Below are positions 1-8,922 of a stretch of DNA of 41,688 nucleotides, piece by piece. Each line of letters starts with the position of its first letter. The stretch's first letter is position 1. The translations under genes were made by a program, and so were the position numbers. This stretch comes from Lachnospiraceae bacterium (GTDB lineage: Bacteria; Bacillota; Clostridia; Lachnospirales; Lachnospiraceae), in NCBI GenBank assembly GCA_910574965.1, contig CAJTDB010000029.1:1-41688 (forward strand). The letters are read 5' to 3'. A model generated the notes under the pieces. That model had not been told where the DNA came from, made no database searches, and was given only the letters and a program-made list of their open reading frames with translations.

Positions 1-360
1 ATTATACTCGGAATTGCCTTTACACTTTTTCAACTTTTTTATGGTTTTATAGTAATATGTAGTTTGATAGAAAATACAGGATATAAAATCCTTAGCATTG
101 TTTTTGGCATCTGCCATGCAATTTCACCGGTTTTGTTCGTATTCTTTGGCTATCAGTGCCTTTTGCGTAAGATAGCGCAATATGGCGTATTAAAAGCAGG
201 TATCGGTATGGTTGTTTGTTTTGTCATATATTTTGCTGCAGTTTCAGTTTGGAATAGGATTGTATTGAGGGATGTTCCTGAAACCTGGAAGATAGGTCTT
301 TTGACAGTGGCACAAGTGATTGTTTCAGCTATATTGATTTACGGCTTTTTATATTTTTAA
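1..360 (+). CDS. Small multi-pass membrane protein, 5' end outside window
   Basis: The frame is open from the first base, so the start lies upstream of the window; the TTG at 64 is only an internal candidate start. About 120 residues are visible, very hydrophobic, with four likely membrane segments (around the first 20 residues, then ISPVLFVFFGYQCLL, GIGMVVCFVIYFAAVSVW, and VAQVIVSAILIYGFLYF at the end). No family was recognised. Its place at the head of an immunity-gene array suggests, by inference only, a membrane-type immunity or accessory protein. Confidence 0.6.
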   Translation: MILGIAFTLFQLFYGFIVICSLIENTGYKILSIVFGICHAISPVLFVFFGYQCLLRKIAQYGVLKAGIGMVVCFVIYFAAVSVWNRIVLRDVPETWKIGLLTVAQVIVSAILIYGFLYF

Positions 361-483
361 GAACAGCGCCAGGGAAGACTTGCCCAAAGCTCTGGTACTT
401 TCAATTTTGATAAAAATGCCGCTAAGGATATTTTCTATGAGGATTTTGGCAAAGGCAGCAAGAATGAGAGCCAATCAATATAG
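361..483 (+). pseudogene. Short open remnant between two stops
   Basis: Directly after the stop at 358-360 the same frame stays open for 40 codons to TAG at 481-483. It reads like a protein C-terminus (GTFNFDKNAAKDIF, then YEDFGKGSKNE). There is no start codon or ribosome site. It may be the tail of a lost toxin or immunity gene. That is inference from codon-like composition only. Confidence 0.25.
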
Positions 484-515
484 TTGAATATAAATCGAAA
501 GTCGTGGAGGGGCAA

Positions 516-977
516 ATGAAAAAAATTGAACAATATGGACAACTGAAAGATGACGAGTGGGATTGGTTCCCCTGGCTTCCATGGTGGCCGCCGGAGACCC
601 GTCCACCATTCAAACTGCACACCAAGCCAGAAGATATTGCACCATTCTTTTTTGTGGAACACCACCCTTATGCCTTGTCTGTTTTATTAAAAATCGATGA
701 TGGATTTCAGGCGGATACTTTCCGTAAATTAGGGCTTCATGGAAGTAGCAAAGATTGGGAAACACTTGCAATGGGCTTTATTGAAGAATGGGAGGAAAAT
801 AATAGTGGTGTAGATATGTTCCACTTCGATTCCGATGAGGAAATTTTTTGTGTATATTCTCAGTACATAGATGATATTGCCTTGTTTGCCAGGTGGTTCA
901 GAAAGATGTGCAATGATGAAAAGGAGATGCGTGCTTTTCTTGAGCGTGGTTTCAGAAAATTAAGGAAGCGGGAGTAA
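516..977 (+). CDS. Imm51-like immunity protein
   Basis: Acidic, cytoplasmic protein of 153 residues. The ATG at 516 is preferred to the GTG at 504, because the GTG lies inside the GGAGGGG ribosome site (507-512) that serves the ATG. The C-terminal half carries DWETLAMGFIEEW, a FHFDSDEEIFCVYS stretch and an ALFARWFRKMCNDE helix. This order resembles the Imm51 immunity family (a Trp-Glu helix, then FDSE-x-FCAYS). The N-terminus is unusually rich in Trp and Pro (WDWFPWLPWWPPETRPPF). Such proteins bind and neutralise a cognate toxin domain; no toxin lies in the window. The family call rests on remembered motifs and is moderately sure. Confidence 0.6.
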   Translation: MKKIEQYGQLKDDEWDWFPWLPWWPPETRPPFKLHTKPEDIAPFFFVEHHPYALSVLLKIDDGFQADTFRKLGLHGSSKDWETLAMGFIEEWEENNSGVDMFHFDSDEEIFCVYSQYIDDIALFARWFRKMCNDEKEMRAFLERGFRKLRKRE

Positions 978-1103
978 CAGTTTTCGTTGTCTCCAAAAAG
1001 ACATCACACATCACAAAAAATTTCAGTTTGTACTTTTCCGAAAAAGGAAAGTCGAAAAGCTGAAAACACATTTATTTGTACAAATAAACAGGGAGATTTT
1101 GTT

Positions 1104-1557
1104 ATGGCATTTACTTTGCAGATCAGACAGAAGAAACTATTTGGAAAGACGGTGCTTGATATCCCGTCTCTGGCTCACGCCTGCGGCTTTAAGAAGAACA
1201 GGATTTTAAAGCTCTTGTGTGTATATCCTGATCTTCTTGAATTCAGAAGGAAAAGGCACCGATATTGCAAAAGAGGAGGCAGCAGCATGGGATTTCCGTA
1301 CAGAAAAATGTGGAACTCTGCTATTTATCAAAGGTATGCACATTTACAGAAAGGCTCATGGCTTATGGGATAAAAAGGGATATGTGGATATGGTACGGGG
1401 GCCAGTGAGAGAGATGCTGCACGAGATGGGAGCCGCTTACGCACACTCTTTTCTTGAGCATACAGTCCAGACATATCAATTATCAGAAGAAGATATTATG
1501 CAGATGTATTCTGCAGTCTATGCAGGGCCGGGAAAAACGAAAAATGCTGGCAATTAA
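1104..1557 (+). pseudogene. Frameshifted and shortened hypothetical gene
   Basis: An ATG at 1104 behind GGGAG (1091-1095) opens a protein starting MAFTLQIRQKKLFGKTVLD. This frame loses sense near 1230-1260. Protein-like sequence (GKGTDIAKEEAAAWDF, then GYVDMVRGPVREMLHEMG) continues one frame over to the stop at 1555-1557. The N-terminal part recalls DUF4299-type proteins found in immunity arrays, but this is weak. Total length is only about 150 codons, so an internal deletion with a frame change is likelier than a single base error. Confidence 0.55.
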
Positions 1558-1626
1558 ATCCAGGCTGCTTACTGTTTATTGAGAACTAAGTAAAGCGAGA
1601 ATCTAAGAGGTAAGGAAGGGAAAGTT

Positions 1627-2118
1627 ATGGTAGATCAGGTATTTGGTGAAATAAGATATGAAGATGGTTTGGGTTGGTGGGGGAAACAAACACTGGAGTT
1701 TGGTGGAAATCCATGTACTGTAGATGTATTGATCCATGATGATGAAGAGAAAGAAATCTCTCAAAAGCAGAAAAAGACCTATGAATCTTTTTTAAAGAAA
1801 TGGACAGCATTGCAGGAAGATTTAATAGATGCCTTAATTAAATACTATAATGAAGAAGAGCGCTTCAGCTATGGCCCGGATGATGAGGCTGAAGCCGCAG
1901 AATGGTGGCCGGAGATTGATACGAAAAAGGCACTTTTGCAGGCAGTCACGTTAGAAACGATTGTTGTTGCATGGGATTTTATGCTGGAAGATAATAGATG
2001 TTTATATTTACTTTTTTCAAGGTCATGGGGAGGCGAAGATTATGATGATAATGGAATTGGCATTTGCATACAAAATGAAAAAATTGTTGAGATTGCTTAT
2101 AAAGATATCGCATTTTAA
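1627..2118 (+). CDS. DUF6985/DUF2004-like protein, probable immunity or accessory
   Basis: Intact acidic 163-residue protein with a good ribosome site (AAGGAAGGG, ATG at 1627). The N-terminus is a beta-rich stretch (FGEIRYEDGLGWWGKQTLEF), followed by a helical part with TYESFLKKW and LIDALIKYYNEEE, and a C-terminal SRSWGGEDYDDNGIGICI strand region. This layout matches the DUF6985/DUF2004 group, often found as single genes in polymorphic-toxin immunity islands. No catalytic motif or membrane segment is seen. The function is inferred from context. Confidence 0.55.
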   Translation: MVDQVFGEIRYEDGLGWWGKQTLEFGGNPCTVDVLIHDDEEKEISQKQKKTYESFLKKWTALQEDLIDALIKYYNEEERFSYGPDDEAEAAEWWPEIDTKKALLQAVTLETIVVAWDFMLEDNRCLYLLFSRSWGGEDYDDNGIGICIQNEKIVEIAYKDIAF

Positions 2119-2120
2119 TA

Positions 2121-2204
2121 GAAAAGCTAGCTTCTGAAACGCCGCCGCAGTTACCTACAAAAGAAGAAATCATAGAAGATATAGAAATAGTCCGTATGAT
2201 GTAA
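2121..2204 (+). pseudogene. C-terminal remnant of a lost gene
   Basis: A 27-codon open stretch ends in TAA at 2202-2204 and reads EKLASETPPQLPTKEEIIE followed by DIEIVRMM, which looks like a natural protein tail. No start or ribosome site is present. It fits the pattern of partial genes in this array. Confidence 0.3.
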
Positions 2205-2272
2205 TATCCGAAAGCATGGTTGTCTATTTGCTTTTCAGAAAATATGATATGGATGCTAAAAAGGGGAGCAAC

Positions 2273-2482
2273 ATGAAAATATTTGAAGGGTACGGCCTGT
2301 CGTTGCATAAAAGGGAGAAGAATTATTATATCCGCTATATAGCTGGAGAAATAGTATATAAATATCAAAACCAATGTTATGTTGAAACAGGAAGCTACTG
2401 GCGGAAAAGTGATTTCTTATCCCCGGAGGAAATGCGTCGGGAAGGACATCTGGTTTCAGAGGGAACACAACCTCTGGTTTAG
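2273..2482 (+). CDS. Small hypothetical protein (69 aa)
   Basis: The ATG at 2273 follows GGGGAG (2263-2268) and gives MKIFEGYGLSLHKREKNYYI onward. It contains a short beta-type region (IAGEIVYKYQNQCYVETGSYW) and ends LVSEGTQPLV. The upstream ATG at 2216 lacks a ribosome site. No family was recognised. It may be a real small gene or the conserved head of a truncated one. Confidence 0.4.
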   Translation: MKIFEGYGLSLHKREKNYYIRYIAGEIVYKYQNQCYVETGSYWRKSDFLSPEEMRREGHLVSEGTQPLV

Positions 2483-2502
2483 AAAAATAAAGGAGGGAAT
2501 TT

Positions 2503-2722
2503 ATGAAATACACTCTTGATACAGATTTTGGATGAACTGTCAGATGCTTGTGAGGAGGGGGATGAGGAGGGAAAGCGAAAGGCTGTGGCAGCCTATCAGA
2601 AATACTGGAAAAAACGGAATATCCCTTTGCTCCACGCTCCCCTAAACATTCATAAGCTGGAGCATGAACCCAGGTTTAACCATGCCCTGGACGCATATGG
2701 GCTGTTTCTGGTGGGATTTTAG
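2503..2722 (+). pseudogene. Frameshifted small gene
   Basis: An excellent AGGAGG precedes the ATG at 2503, but that frame stops after MKYTLDTDFG. One frame over, an acidic helical protein continues from a TTG at 2516 (ILDELSDACEEGDEEGKRKA, ending DAYGLFLVGF) to 2722. A one-base change near 2510-2530 would join them. This is either a pseudogene or an assembly or sequencing error. No family was recognised. Confidence 0.45.
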
Positions 2723-2768
2723 GAACAAGCCAGCAGAATAGGAAAATGAGAAAGCTGGCAGGGAGCAG

Positions 2769-3974
2769 ATGATGAGAAAAAATAACAGAACAGGAAAACG
2801 GCTGCGGCTGAAACCTCTTATATTGGGAGGCTACGGGGCATTTCTGGGTTTTGGTCTGATAGTGATCGGACTTGCTGAAATGAAAAAAGGGATCGGCATT
2901 GTCCGGCTCCTGATCGGGATTGGCATGGCGGGCTTCGGCTTGCTGGGAATATGGGACGGGGTGTGTGATTTGGTCAGGCCGGATAAGAAGCCGGAACAGG
3001 CATCGGCCAGCCAGTTTATCCTTACGGACATATCCGGAAACAGGACCTCCAATGTTACGGCGGAGGTTTTACAAAAACAGATGGAAAGACTGATGGGAAG
3101 TGAGAAAGGGGGCGTTTTCAGAATCCAGATCCTGCCGCCTTTTGCTGTACAGGAGATAGGGAATATAAGCCAGATTTTCTGCATGTATCACCAACTCTTT
3201 CGATTAACAGTATTTTTGGACGAATCGAAGGGCGGATATGAATCGTACCATAAAAGCGCAGAGTTTGACGAGGCGAAGGACTGGTTTGAAAAACTCCTGA
3301 CTGGCAGCGCTGATCTTTCGGGGTGGAAAAAAATTGAGAATGGATATGACGATGAAGAGGAAAGCACCGGGGAAGAGGACGCCGAATGGGAGGAAAACAG
3401 CATCTGTCCAGGCGAAACGGAGGACAGCCTGGAAGGTACAAATGAGGCAGCAGAGCCGGCTGCTGATTCTGACAAACCAGACTCTTTGAGAAATACAGAA
3501 GAGATTGGGGCGGGGAAAAGCGAAGCCGATACCCGGCAGACGGAGGAACACATAAAATCTTTCTGGCAGCAGCTTCAAAGGGAACAGAAAGGCCAAATGC
3601 GGAACTGGCGCCAGATTCTGGTGATTTTTGGGGAGAGCTGGCATGATGAACATACCTTTTTCTCCGTCAGGGATGTAAAACTGGCCATTGACGGCATCCA
3701 TGAGGGAATATACACAAAGGTATTCCTGGAATGGGGAACACAGGCGATTGATTTCTTTCCCGGCGTTCAAAATGACCTGATGGTGATCTGGTGTACCAAT
3801 AATACAGGAAAAGGGGTTACCAGGTTTCTGGCGAAAGAAGGAACGGTGACGCAGGTGAAATTCTGGCTGGTCAACTATTTGAATTCCGGTGTTTTTGAAG
3901 AAATGAGCGGATGGACTGATATTACCGACCAGATAGAAAAAGCAAACAGAAAGGGAAAAAAGAAACATGGGTAA
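2769..3974 (+). CDS. Membrane-anchored hypothetical protein (401 aa)
   Basis: Two N-terminal membrane segments (residues about 17-36 and 43-62) are followed by a soluble region. That region has a very acidic low-complexity linker (residues about 190-265, rich in Glu and Asp) and a C-terminal globular part (YTKVFLEWGTQAIDFF, NDLMVIWCTNNTGKG). It overlaps the next gene by 8 bases, so the two are translationally linked. No known domain was recognised. Membrane-anchor plus Sel1-repeat pairs are common near secreted toxin loci, so a scaffold or accessory role is possible. Confidence 0.55.
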   Translation: MMRKNNRTGKRLRLKPLILGGYGAFLGFGLIVIGLAEMKKGIGIVRLLIGIGMAGFGLLGIWDGVCDLVRPDKKPEQASASQFILTDISGNRTSNVTAEVLQKQMERLMGSEKGGVFRIQILPPFAVQEIGNISQIFCMYHQLFRLTVFLDESKGGYESYHKSAEFDEAKDWFEKLLTGSADLSGWKKIENGYDDEEESTGEEDAEWEENSICPGETEDSLEGTNEAAEPAADSDKPDSLRNTEEIGAGKSEADTRQTEEHIKSFWQQLQREQKGQMRNWRQILVIFGESWHDEHTFFSVRDVKLAIDGIHEGIYTKVFLEWGTQAIDFFPGVQNDLMVIWCTNNTGKGVTRFLAKEGTVTQVKFWLVNYLNSGVFEEMSGWTDITDQIEKANRKGKKKHG

Positions 3975-5202
3975 GTATTTTAGCGATGTGGTGGATAAAG
4001 CCATTGAGGACCTTTATTATTGCTGCGATAACGACAAGGCAAAAACGGCTGCGGACGCATTGCTGCTTGTGGCAAAGGAAGGCGATGGGGATGCCTGTTA
4101 TATCCTCTCTCGTTGCTTTTCCGGTTCCTGCTACAGTTGGGAATACCATCCCTTTGAAGAAAACGAGGCAGCGGCCTATGCCATGCTCCATCAGGCAATT
4201 TCCCTGGGCAGCGCCGCTGCGGTTCTGGGGGCGCTGCGTATGGATTTGCTGACACCGGAGTTTAAGGAGATCATGCCCTTTGAGTGCATAAAAGAAGCAT
4301 GGGATGTGATCTATAAAAAGGCCGAAAACGGCTGCGCTTTTTGCCAGTACATGATTGGGAACGCCTATTATTTTCTGGACATCATAGAGATCGAAGACCG
4401 TAAGGAAAGGGAATTTGCAAATAAGAAAGCATGGAATGACTGGAAGCGGGAGCAGATCAAGAAATGCCTTCCATGGTTTGAAAAATCATTCTCCGGCGGT
4501 ATGATACTGGCGGGGCGGAATTACGGTCATTATTACCAGTATGGACGGGGAGAATACATTCCGCCGGAGCCGGGAAAGGAAGTTCCCATTATGCGCCAGG
4601 GGGCCAAGCGGGGCTACCCGGAGTGGATGTATGCCTATGCCCATTATCTGGCCTATACAGAGGATAACGATAAAGAAGCTCTTCCCTGGGCGCTGAAAGC
4701 GGCAGAGGCAGGACATCTCTGGAGCTGGCATATCATAGGGGATATTTATTGGAACGGAAAGGCGGTGGAGCGCGATCTGCCCTATGCCTTAGAGTGCTAC
4801 GAAAAAACCGCCAGCTATGGTAACGACAGCTATGCCTGCCGCCAACTGGGACGCTTGTACTTCCACGGCTGGGGGACGGAAACTGACTATGCACGAGCGG
4901 TCCAGTGGCTGGAGAGGGATGAGGAATCGGAATATGTCAAGTATGATCTTCTGGGAATCTGCTATCTGCTGGGGCGCGGCTGCCAGCAGAACCCGGCGCG
5001 GGGAAAAGCGTTTTTGGAGAAAAGTCAGGATTCGCCCTATAAAAGCTATGGTCTGGGGATGATGTATGCCGAGGGGATTGGTGTGCGGGAGGATATTGAA
5101 AAAGGTGTAGAGTATCTGAAAGCGGCGGGAAATTATGAGCCGGCAATCGAGGCATTGAAACATTACAAGAAAAGCCTGTTTGGGGTATGGAGGAGAAAAT
5201 AA
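3967..5202 (+). CDS. Sel1-like (TPR-type) repeat protein
   Basis: A 411-residue helical-repeat protein without signal peptide. Clear Sel1 repeats lie in the C-terminal half: GDIYWNGKAVERDLPYALE, GRLYFHGWGTETDYARAV, GICYLLGRGCQQNPARGKAF, and GMMYAEGIGVREDIEKGVEY. More degenerate repeats lie upstream. Sel1 repeats form alpha-solenoids that bind other proteins. It starts inside the end of the preceding membrane-protein gene (8-base overlap), so the two are probably co-expressed. A role in assembling or regulating a toxin or immunity complex is inference. Confidence 0.85.
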   Translation: MGKYFSDVVDKAIEDLYYCCDNDKAKTAADALLLVAKEGDGDACYILSRCFSGSCYSWEYHPFEENEAAAYAMLHQAISLGSAAAVLGALRMDLLTPEFKEIMPFECIKEAWDVIYKKAENGCAFCQYMIGNAYYFLDIIEIEDRKEREFANKKAWNDWKREQIKKCLPWFEKSFSGGMILAGRNYGHYYQYGRGEYIPPEPGKEVPIMRQGAKRGYPEWMYAYAHYLAYTEDNDKEALPWALKAAEAGHLWSWHIIGDIYWNGKAVERDLPYALECYEKTASYGNDSYACRQLGRLYFHGWGTETDYARAVQWLERDEESEYVKYDLLGICYLLGRGCQQNPARGKAFLEKSQDSPYKSYGLGMMYAEGIGVREDIEKGVEYLKAAGNYEPAIEALKHYKKSLFGVWRRK

Positions 5203-5230
5203 GAACATTTAGAAAAGGAGGCGGATTGTC

Positions 5231-5367
5231 ATGCCGGATATGCTGCTGGGGTGGAATTTACCATCTATGTGCTGTACGCTGTGGCTTCCATGGCCCTGGT
5301 TTTTCCTATGGGGGCGGTATTCTGGGCGTATCTGAAAAAGCAGCAGGAATTAGTTTTAAATTATTGA
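5231..5367 (+). pseudogene. Small membrane protein with one-base frameshift
   Basis: AAAAGGAGG (5212-5220) precedes the ATG at 5231, which reads MPDMLLG. At the GGGG run (5248-5251) the sense frame switches by one base. The other frame then encodes VEFTIYVLYAVASMALVF and PMGAVFWAYLKKQQELVLNY, ending in TGA at 5365-5367. One extra G would restore a 46-residue single-pass membrane protein. The homopolymer makes a sequencing or assembly error, or phase variation, real alternatives to a dead gene. Confidence 0.55.
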
Positions 5368-5422
5368 CGGATCCCATATCTTGCACTACACTTTCAATGG
5401 AGGCAGCACAGGAGGCTTTTTC

Positions 5423-6127
5423 TTAATCATATTCTGCACAGATATATTTGAAATCCTCTGTCTTGTTTATCGCTGGCAATGCGTGTTCCTCGATATGCTT
5501 TGACATAATTTCCACTGAATATCGGAAATTTTCACATGGATGACCAGCGGCGCAGCGCACCATTACTATCAGCATCGCGTTATCACCCGCAAGGTTTTCA
5601 GATGGATAGTTTCCGGCATAGTCGCAGGAATCCTTGTAATGTCCTTTCTGCCTTATCGTTTCCATCTGATCCGCAGTGCCAATCACAGCATGGTAATCCA
5701 TGTTATCAGAGTCGCAGTAATACTCAATGAAAAGTCTTGCCACAACATCTGTGCATTGCCGGATTTGCTCAATAATAGCATCTGCATTCTGGATAGCAAA
5801 TCTCCGGATTTCCTGTCTGGCGTGCTCCTCGTTTTCATAGCGGATGTACAAAAGTGTTTCATGGCCGCCCAATATAGCGGTGATGTTCTGGAGTACTCCA
5901 TCTTTGCCATAGACGGCGCGGAGCATCCGGATGAGGTCGTCCTTTGGCACATTGTACAGCGTCATCCCACGCCAGTCATTCCCGACAGGAATGTCATAGG
6001 TGAGCATTTGATACTGTGCATCATAGTCAAGGGAAATCGCATTGTCACTGTCAATGTTCTTGCTGAAATCAGCGATGCTGTATACGCCTGCTTTATAGAT
6101 AAGTGGAATGTTGTGTAATTCTGACAT
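5423..6127 (-). CDS. Hypothetical cytoplasmic protein (234 aa), array member
   Basis: The start is taken as the ATG at 6127, with AAGGAAGG upstream. The longer open frame reaching further upstream carries the tail of a different broken gene. The protein begins MSELHNIPLIYKAGVYSIAD and has DWRGMTLYNVPKDDLIRML and HEEHALPAINKTEDFKYI-like segments. No membrane span or known motif is seen. It is the only intact minus-strand gene in the first 10 kb and follows a SUKH-like remnant. An immunity-type role is possible but unproven. Confidence 0.55.
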   Translation of the reverse strand: MSELHNIPLIYKAGVYSIADFSKNIDSDNAISLDYDAQYQMLTYDIPVGNDWRGMTLYNVPKDDLIRMLRAVYGKDGVLQNITAILGGHETLLYIRYENEEHARQEIRRFAIQNADAIIEQIRQCTDVVARLFIEYYCDSDNMDYHAVIGTADQMETIRQKGHYKDSCDYAGNYPSENLAGDNAMLIVMVRCAAGHPCENFRYSVEIMSKHIEEHALPAINKTEDFKYICAEYD

Positions 6128-6339
6128 TTTGGTATCCTTCCTTTTCAAAATGATTTGGGTGGTGTCCGTTCTTGCCCTACAACGGATATTTGACGGTAAA
6201 AGTACAAACATGTACTGCAGAGCAGGTGTTCCTACTGTATAAAACTCGTAATATAGTACATCTTCTTGTATATAATTACTGATTTTGCGTTCACTTAATA
6301 GTCCTGCAAACTGGAAGTTATCTGTTTCGGATTCTTCTC

Positions 6340-6808
6340 CTCTCATCCGCCTTCTTCTGAAACTGTTCTGTATCTGAAACAGAGTCAAGTTGTTCCAGAT
6401 AAAACTCCCGAAAGCTGCCGGCTTACGGCTCAAAGCCACATTCCATGTTATAACGGAGTACATGACTACGCCTTTCCCCGGCTGTAATCAGATCATAATC
6501 GCAAGCACATCCGTATGTGCCAAGGTGGGAAAATCCATACGGAGTATCTATATCCCAATTAAAAGTTCCTGCTACAAAGTATTTTTCAGGATTCTGTTTA
6601 TACTTTTCTTCAGAAATACAGAAATCCTTCAGGTTATCCGGCTCCAGTGGCGGCAACTGCGGATCTTTGGACAGTCCGCTGCAAAAACAATAAAGAGTTT
6701 TACTTCATCAAATAAAGTATAGCAACTTTCCATATCAATTGCAATCCCATAATCTTTTTCTTTGGAAATAGATACCTACCCATCATCTGCAATATACAGT
6801 TGTTCCAT
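6340..6808 (-). pseudogene. SUKH (SMI1/KNR4)-like immunity gene remnant
   Basis: Reading down from an ATG at 6808, protein-like pieces occur in succession in different frames: MEQLYIADDG then a stop; KDYGIAIDMESCYTLFDEV; PPLEPDNLKDFCISEEKY through TPYGFSHLGTYGCACDYDL to CGFEP and a stop at 6423; and KPAAFGSFIWNNL in the next frame. The order CDYDLITAGERR - VLRY - FGSFIWNNL resembles the C-terminal half of SUKH domains (charged loop, G-x-V strand, SF-x-x-F-x-x-L helix). At least two frame changes and one stop make it non-functional. The family assignment is tentative. Confidence 0.5.
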
Positions 6809-6902
6809 ATCTTTTAAAACGTGACAAAGACAAAGAGATATAGGAAAAAGTTGCAACTTTGACACATCTATTTGCTACAATAAATATATTGGAGGTTTTG
6901 GG

Positions 6903-7087
6903 ATGAAAATATTAATTGTTGAAGATGAAGAAGCGATTGCAAATTTAATAAAGATAAACCTGACAGCGGAAGGATACCAATGCACCTGTGCTTATGACGG
7001 AAGTGCAGGGGCGGATGACTATATCGTAAAACCATTCCAGATAGGGGAATTGCTCGCCCGTGTAGAGGCGCTGCTTCGGAGAAAATA
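6903..7087 (+). pseudogene. Response regulator with deleted receiver core
   Basis: Behind TTGGAGG an ATG opens MKILIVEDEEAIANLIKINL, a normal receiver-domain head with acidic pocket E-D-E. After AYDGSAGADD it jumps straight to DYIVKPFQIGELLARVEALL, the conserved Lys end of a receiver. About 60 residues, including the phosphoacceptor Asp and the Thr/Ser switch, are missing in frame. After ALLRRK (about 7085) homology stops. The DNA-binding domain and any kinase gene are absent, and the next gene's membrane segment follows within a few bases. Two deletions are needed to explain this. Confidence 0.75.
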
Positions 7088-7098
7088 CTTTTCTTACC

Positions 7099-7881
7099 AT
7101 GTTCCTTGCATTGGCTTTTATCTTTGGCAGTATGGCGGCCATGAACTTTATATTGTACATAAGGGAAGGACAGCTTTTGTCGGAAAGCGGAATAGCGGTG
7201 GCGGAATCGCCGGTCCGCCCATGGCAGGAGTGGGGAGATGAACCGGATAAGAAGGAGGATGGAGAAAGATATACCCTTACGGCAGTTCAGGTGAGAGCTG
7301 CTGCGGAAAGATGGAATAAGAGACTGGGGGAGATACTTCACGATCCGGTAGAAGAGCAGATTTCCATGGAGGAAGCGGTACAGGAAGGGGAAGAATGGCT
7401 GATATCAATGAGAATTGGGGAAGGAGAAGCCCAGGGAACGGAGGATGGATTGAAATTTGTAAAAGCAGCGCTGGGCGTTGGAATACAAAAGGGTTCTTCA
7501 AGGGTGCCGTTGGAACCATATTATAGTTTTTGGACAGTGCATTTTTCAGGTTCCTATACAGATGCAGTTTTGTATTTGAATGCTGTCACCGGCAGGGTAT
7601 GGAGAGCGGAGATCACCTTGTATGATAATTTTTTGGAGGAACTGCCCTGTGAAAAACTGGGGCAGTTTGCGGAGAGGGCAGGTCTGCAGGTAACGGATGG
7701 CACTGCAGAAATAAATGAAGAAAAAACGCAGGCAGTCCTTGCGGCGGAAGACGGTCTGCTGTATGCGGGGATTAATTACAATAATGTAGTCCTTGGGGAT
7801 ACTGCCGTAGTAGAGTATACCAGCAGGGAGCTGCTTCATAACCGGTATGTGGTGATTACCTATGAAATATTGACAGATTAA
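7099..7881 (+). CDS. Membrane-anchored extracellular protein with PepSY-like end
   Basis: One N-terminal membrane helix (MFLALAFIFGSMAAMNFIL) is followed by an outside domain of about 235 residues. Its centre has SFWTVHFSGSYTDAVLYLNA then VTGRVWRAE, the W-x-V ... Y-x-N-A-x-T-G pattern of PepSY/YpeB-type domains. The frame is open further upstream to the deletion junction near 7085 (TFLT precedes the Met), so the natural N-terminus may be lost and the ATG at 7099 has no clear ribosome site. The gene sits next to a broken ABC transporter and was probably part of that envelope-stress or antibiotic-response locus. Confidence 0.5.
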   Translation: MFLALAFIFGSMAAMNFILYIREGQLLSESGIAVAESPVRPWQEWGDEPDKKEDGERYTLTAVQVRAAAERWNKRLGEILHDPVEEQISMEEAVQEGEEWLISMRIGEGEAQGTEDGLKFVKAALGVGIQKGSSRVPLEPYYSFWTVHFSGSYTDAVLYLNAVTGRVWRAEITLYDNFLEELPCEKLGQFAERAGLQVTDGTAEINEEKTQAVLAAEDGLLYAGINYNNVVLGDTAVVEYTSRELLHNRYVVITYEILTD

Positions 7882-7924
7882 AATATTTTACAACAATAAC
7901 ACATTTATAACGAAAAAATGACAC

Positions 7925-7967
7925 AACACCCGTTTAGGATAGTATATGACCTGACCGGGTGTTTTTA
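7925..7967 (+). terminator. Intrinsic terminator
   Basis: AACACCCG (7925-7932) pairs with CGGGTGTT (7956-7963) and is followed by a T run. It lies between the PepSY-like gene and the ABC ATPase gene. Confidence 0.55.
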
Positions 7968-8005
7968 TGTGGGCAGGGCATATATCAGAAACAGGAGGCA
8001 ATGGG

Positions 8006-8922
8006 ATGGAATCAAATATGGAACTGCAGGTGGAACATCTATGCAAATCTTTCAGGAAAAAAGAAGCATTGCAGGATGTCAGCTTTACACTCCGAAAAGG
8101 GATCTGCGGACTGCTGGGAGAAAACGGTGCGGGAAAAAGTACCCTTATGCGGATAATGGCTACGGTGGATTTTCCCACAAAAGGAAACATCCGATATGGC
8201 GGGATGGATATTTTTGGCATGGATGAAGAATACCGCAGCCTGATTGGGTATATGCCGCAAGATTATAATGTTTATCCCGGATTTACGACAAAAGATTTTT
8301 TGGAATATATGGGTGTCCTGAAAGGCATACCGAAGGCAAAGCTGAAAGACAGGATCATGGAGGTTCTTGAATTTGTGAACCTGTCAGAAGCTGCAGACAA
8401 AAAAGTGAAGACTTTTTCGGGCGGCATGAAGCGGAGGATAGGGATTGCACAGGCAATCATCAACGAACCGAAAATATTGATACTGGATGAGCCTACTGCC
8501 GGGCTTGATCCGAAAGGACGCATTCGTTTTTCCAATATCATCAGTGATATGGGCAAGGATAAGATCGTGCTGCTGTCTACCCATATTGTGTCGGATATTG
8601 AAGCGATTGCCACAGAGCTTGTAGTGGTGAAGAAAGGGAAAGTTCTGGAGACTGGGAATGTGGATGAACTGGTTCGAACAGCCTGTGGACAAGTCTGGGA
8701 AACAGTAGTCAGCCAGGAGGTATACCAGAAACTCAGGAAAGAACGCTCTGTCATCCATTTAAAGCAGATGGGAAGGGAAGTGCAGGGCGTTTCGTCGGGG
8801 AGAAATATCCGGATGCAGAGGGCAGCCGGGCAGAGCCGACACTGGAAGATTACTATGTTTTTGCAGGCGGAGTCATGGAAGAAAATTTTGACAGAAAGAG
8901 AGGAACAGGAAATGAAGAATAA
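8006..8922 (+). pseudogene. ABC transporter ATPase with 3' frameshift
   Basis: AGGAGG (7993-7998) precedes the ATG at 8006. The ATPase core is complete: Walker A GENGAGKST, Q-loop MPQD, signature FSGGMKRR, Walker B ILILDEPTAGLDP and H-loop STHIV. Near 8770-8790 the sense frame changes. The expected tail (VGEKYPDAEGSRAEPTLEDY, ending RKRGTGNEE) lies in another frame and stops at 8922, overlapping the next start. Read straight through, the ATPase would instead be fused to the downstream lipoprotein as a 500-residue chimera, which makes no biological sense. The ATPase domain could still be made and might be active. Confidence 0.75.

Noticed and set aside
3204-4004. 266-codon antisense open frame
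   Set aside because: Lies fully opposite the acidic membrane-anchored gene; Phe/Ser-rich shadow with no ribosome site.
5540-6118. 192-codon plus-strand open frame
   Set aside because: Antisense to the 234-residue hypothetical gene, which has a proper ribosome site and start.
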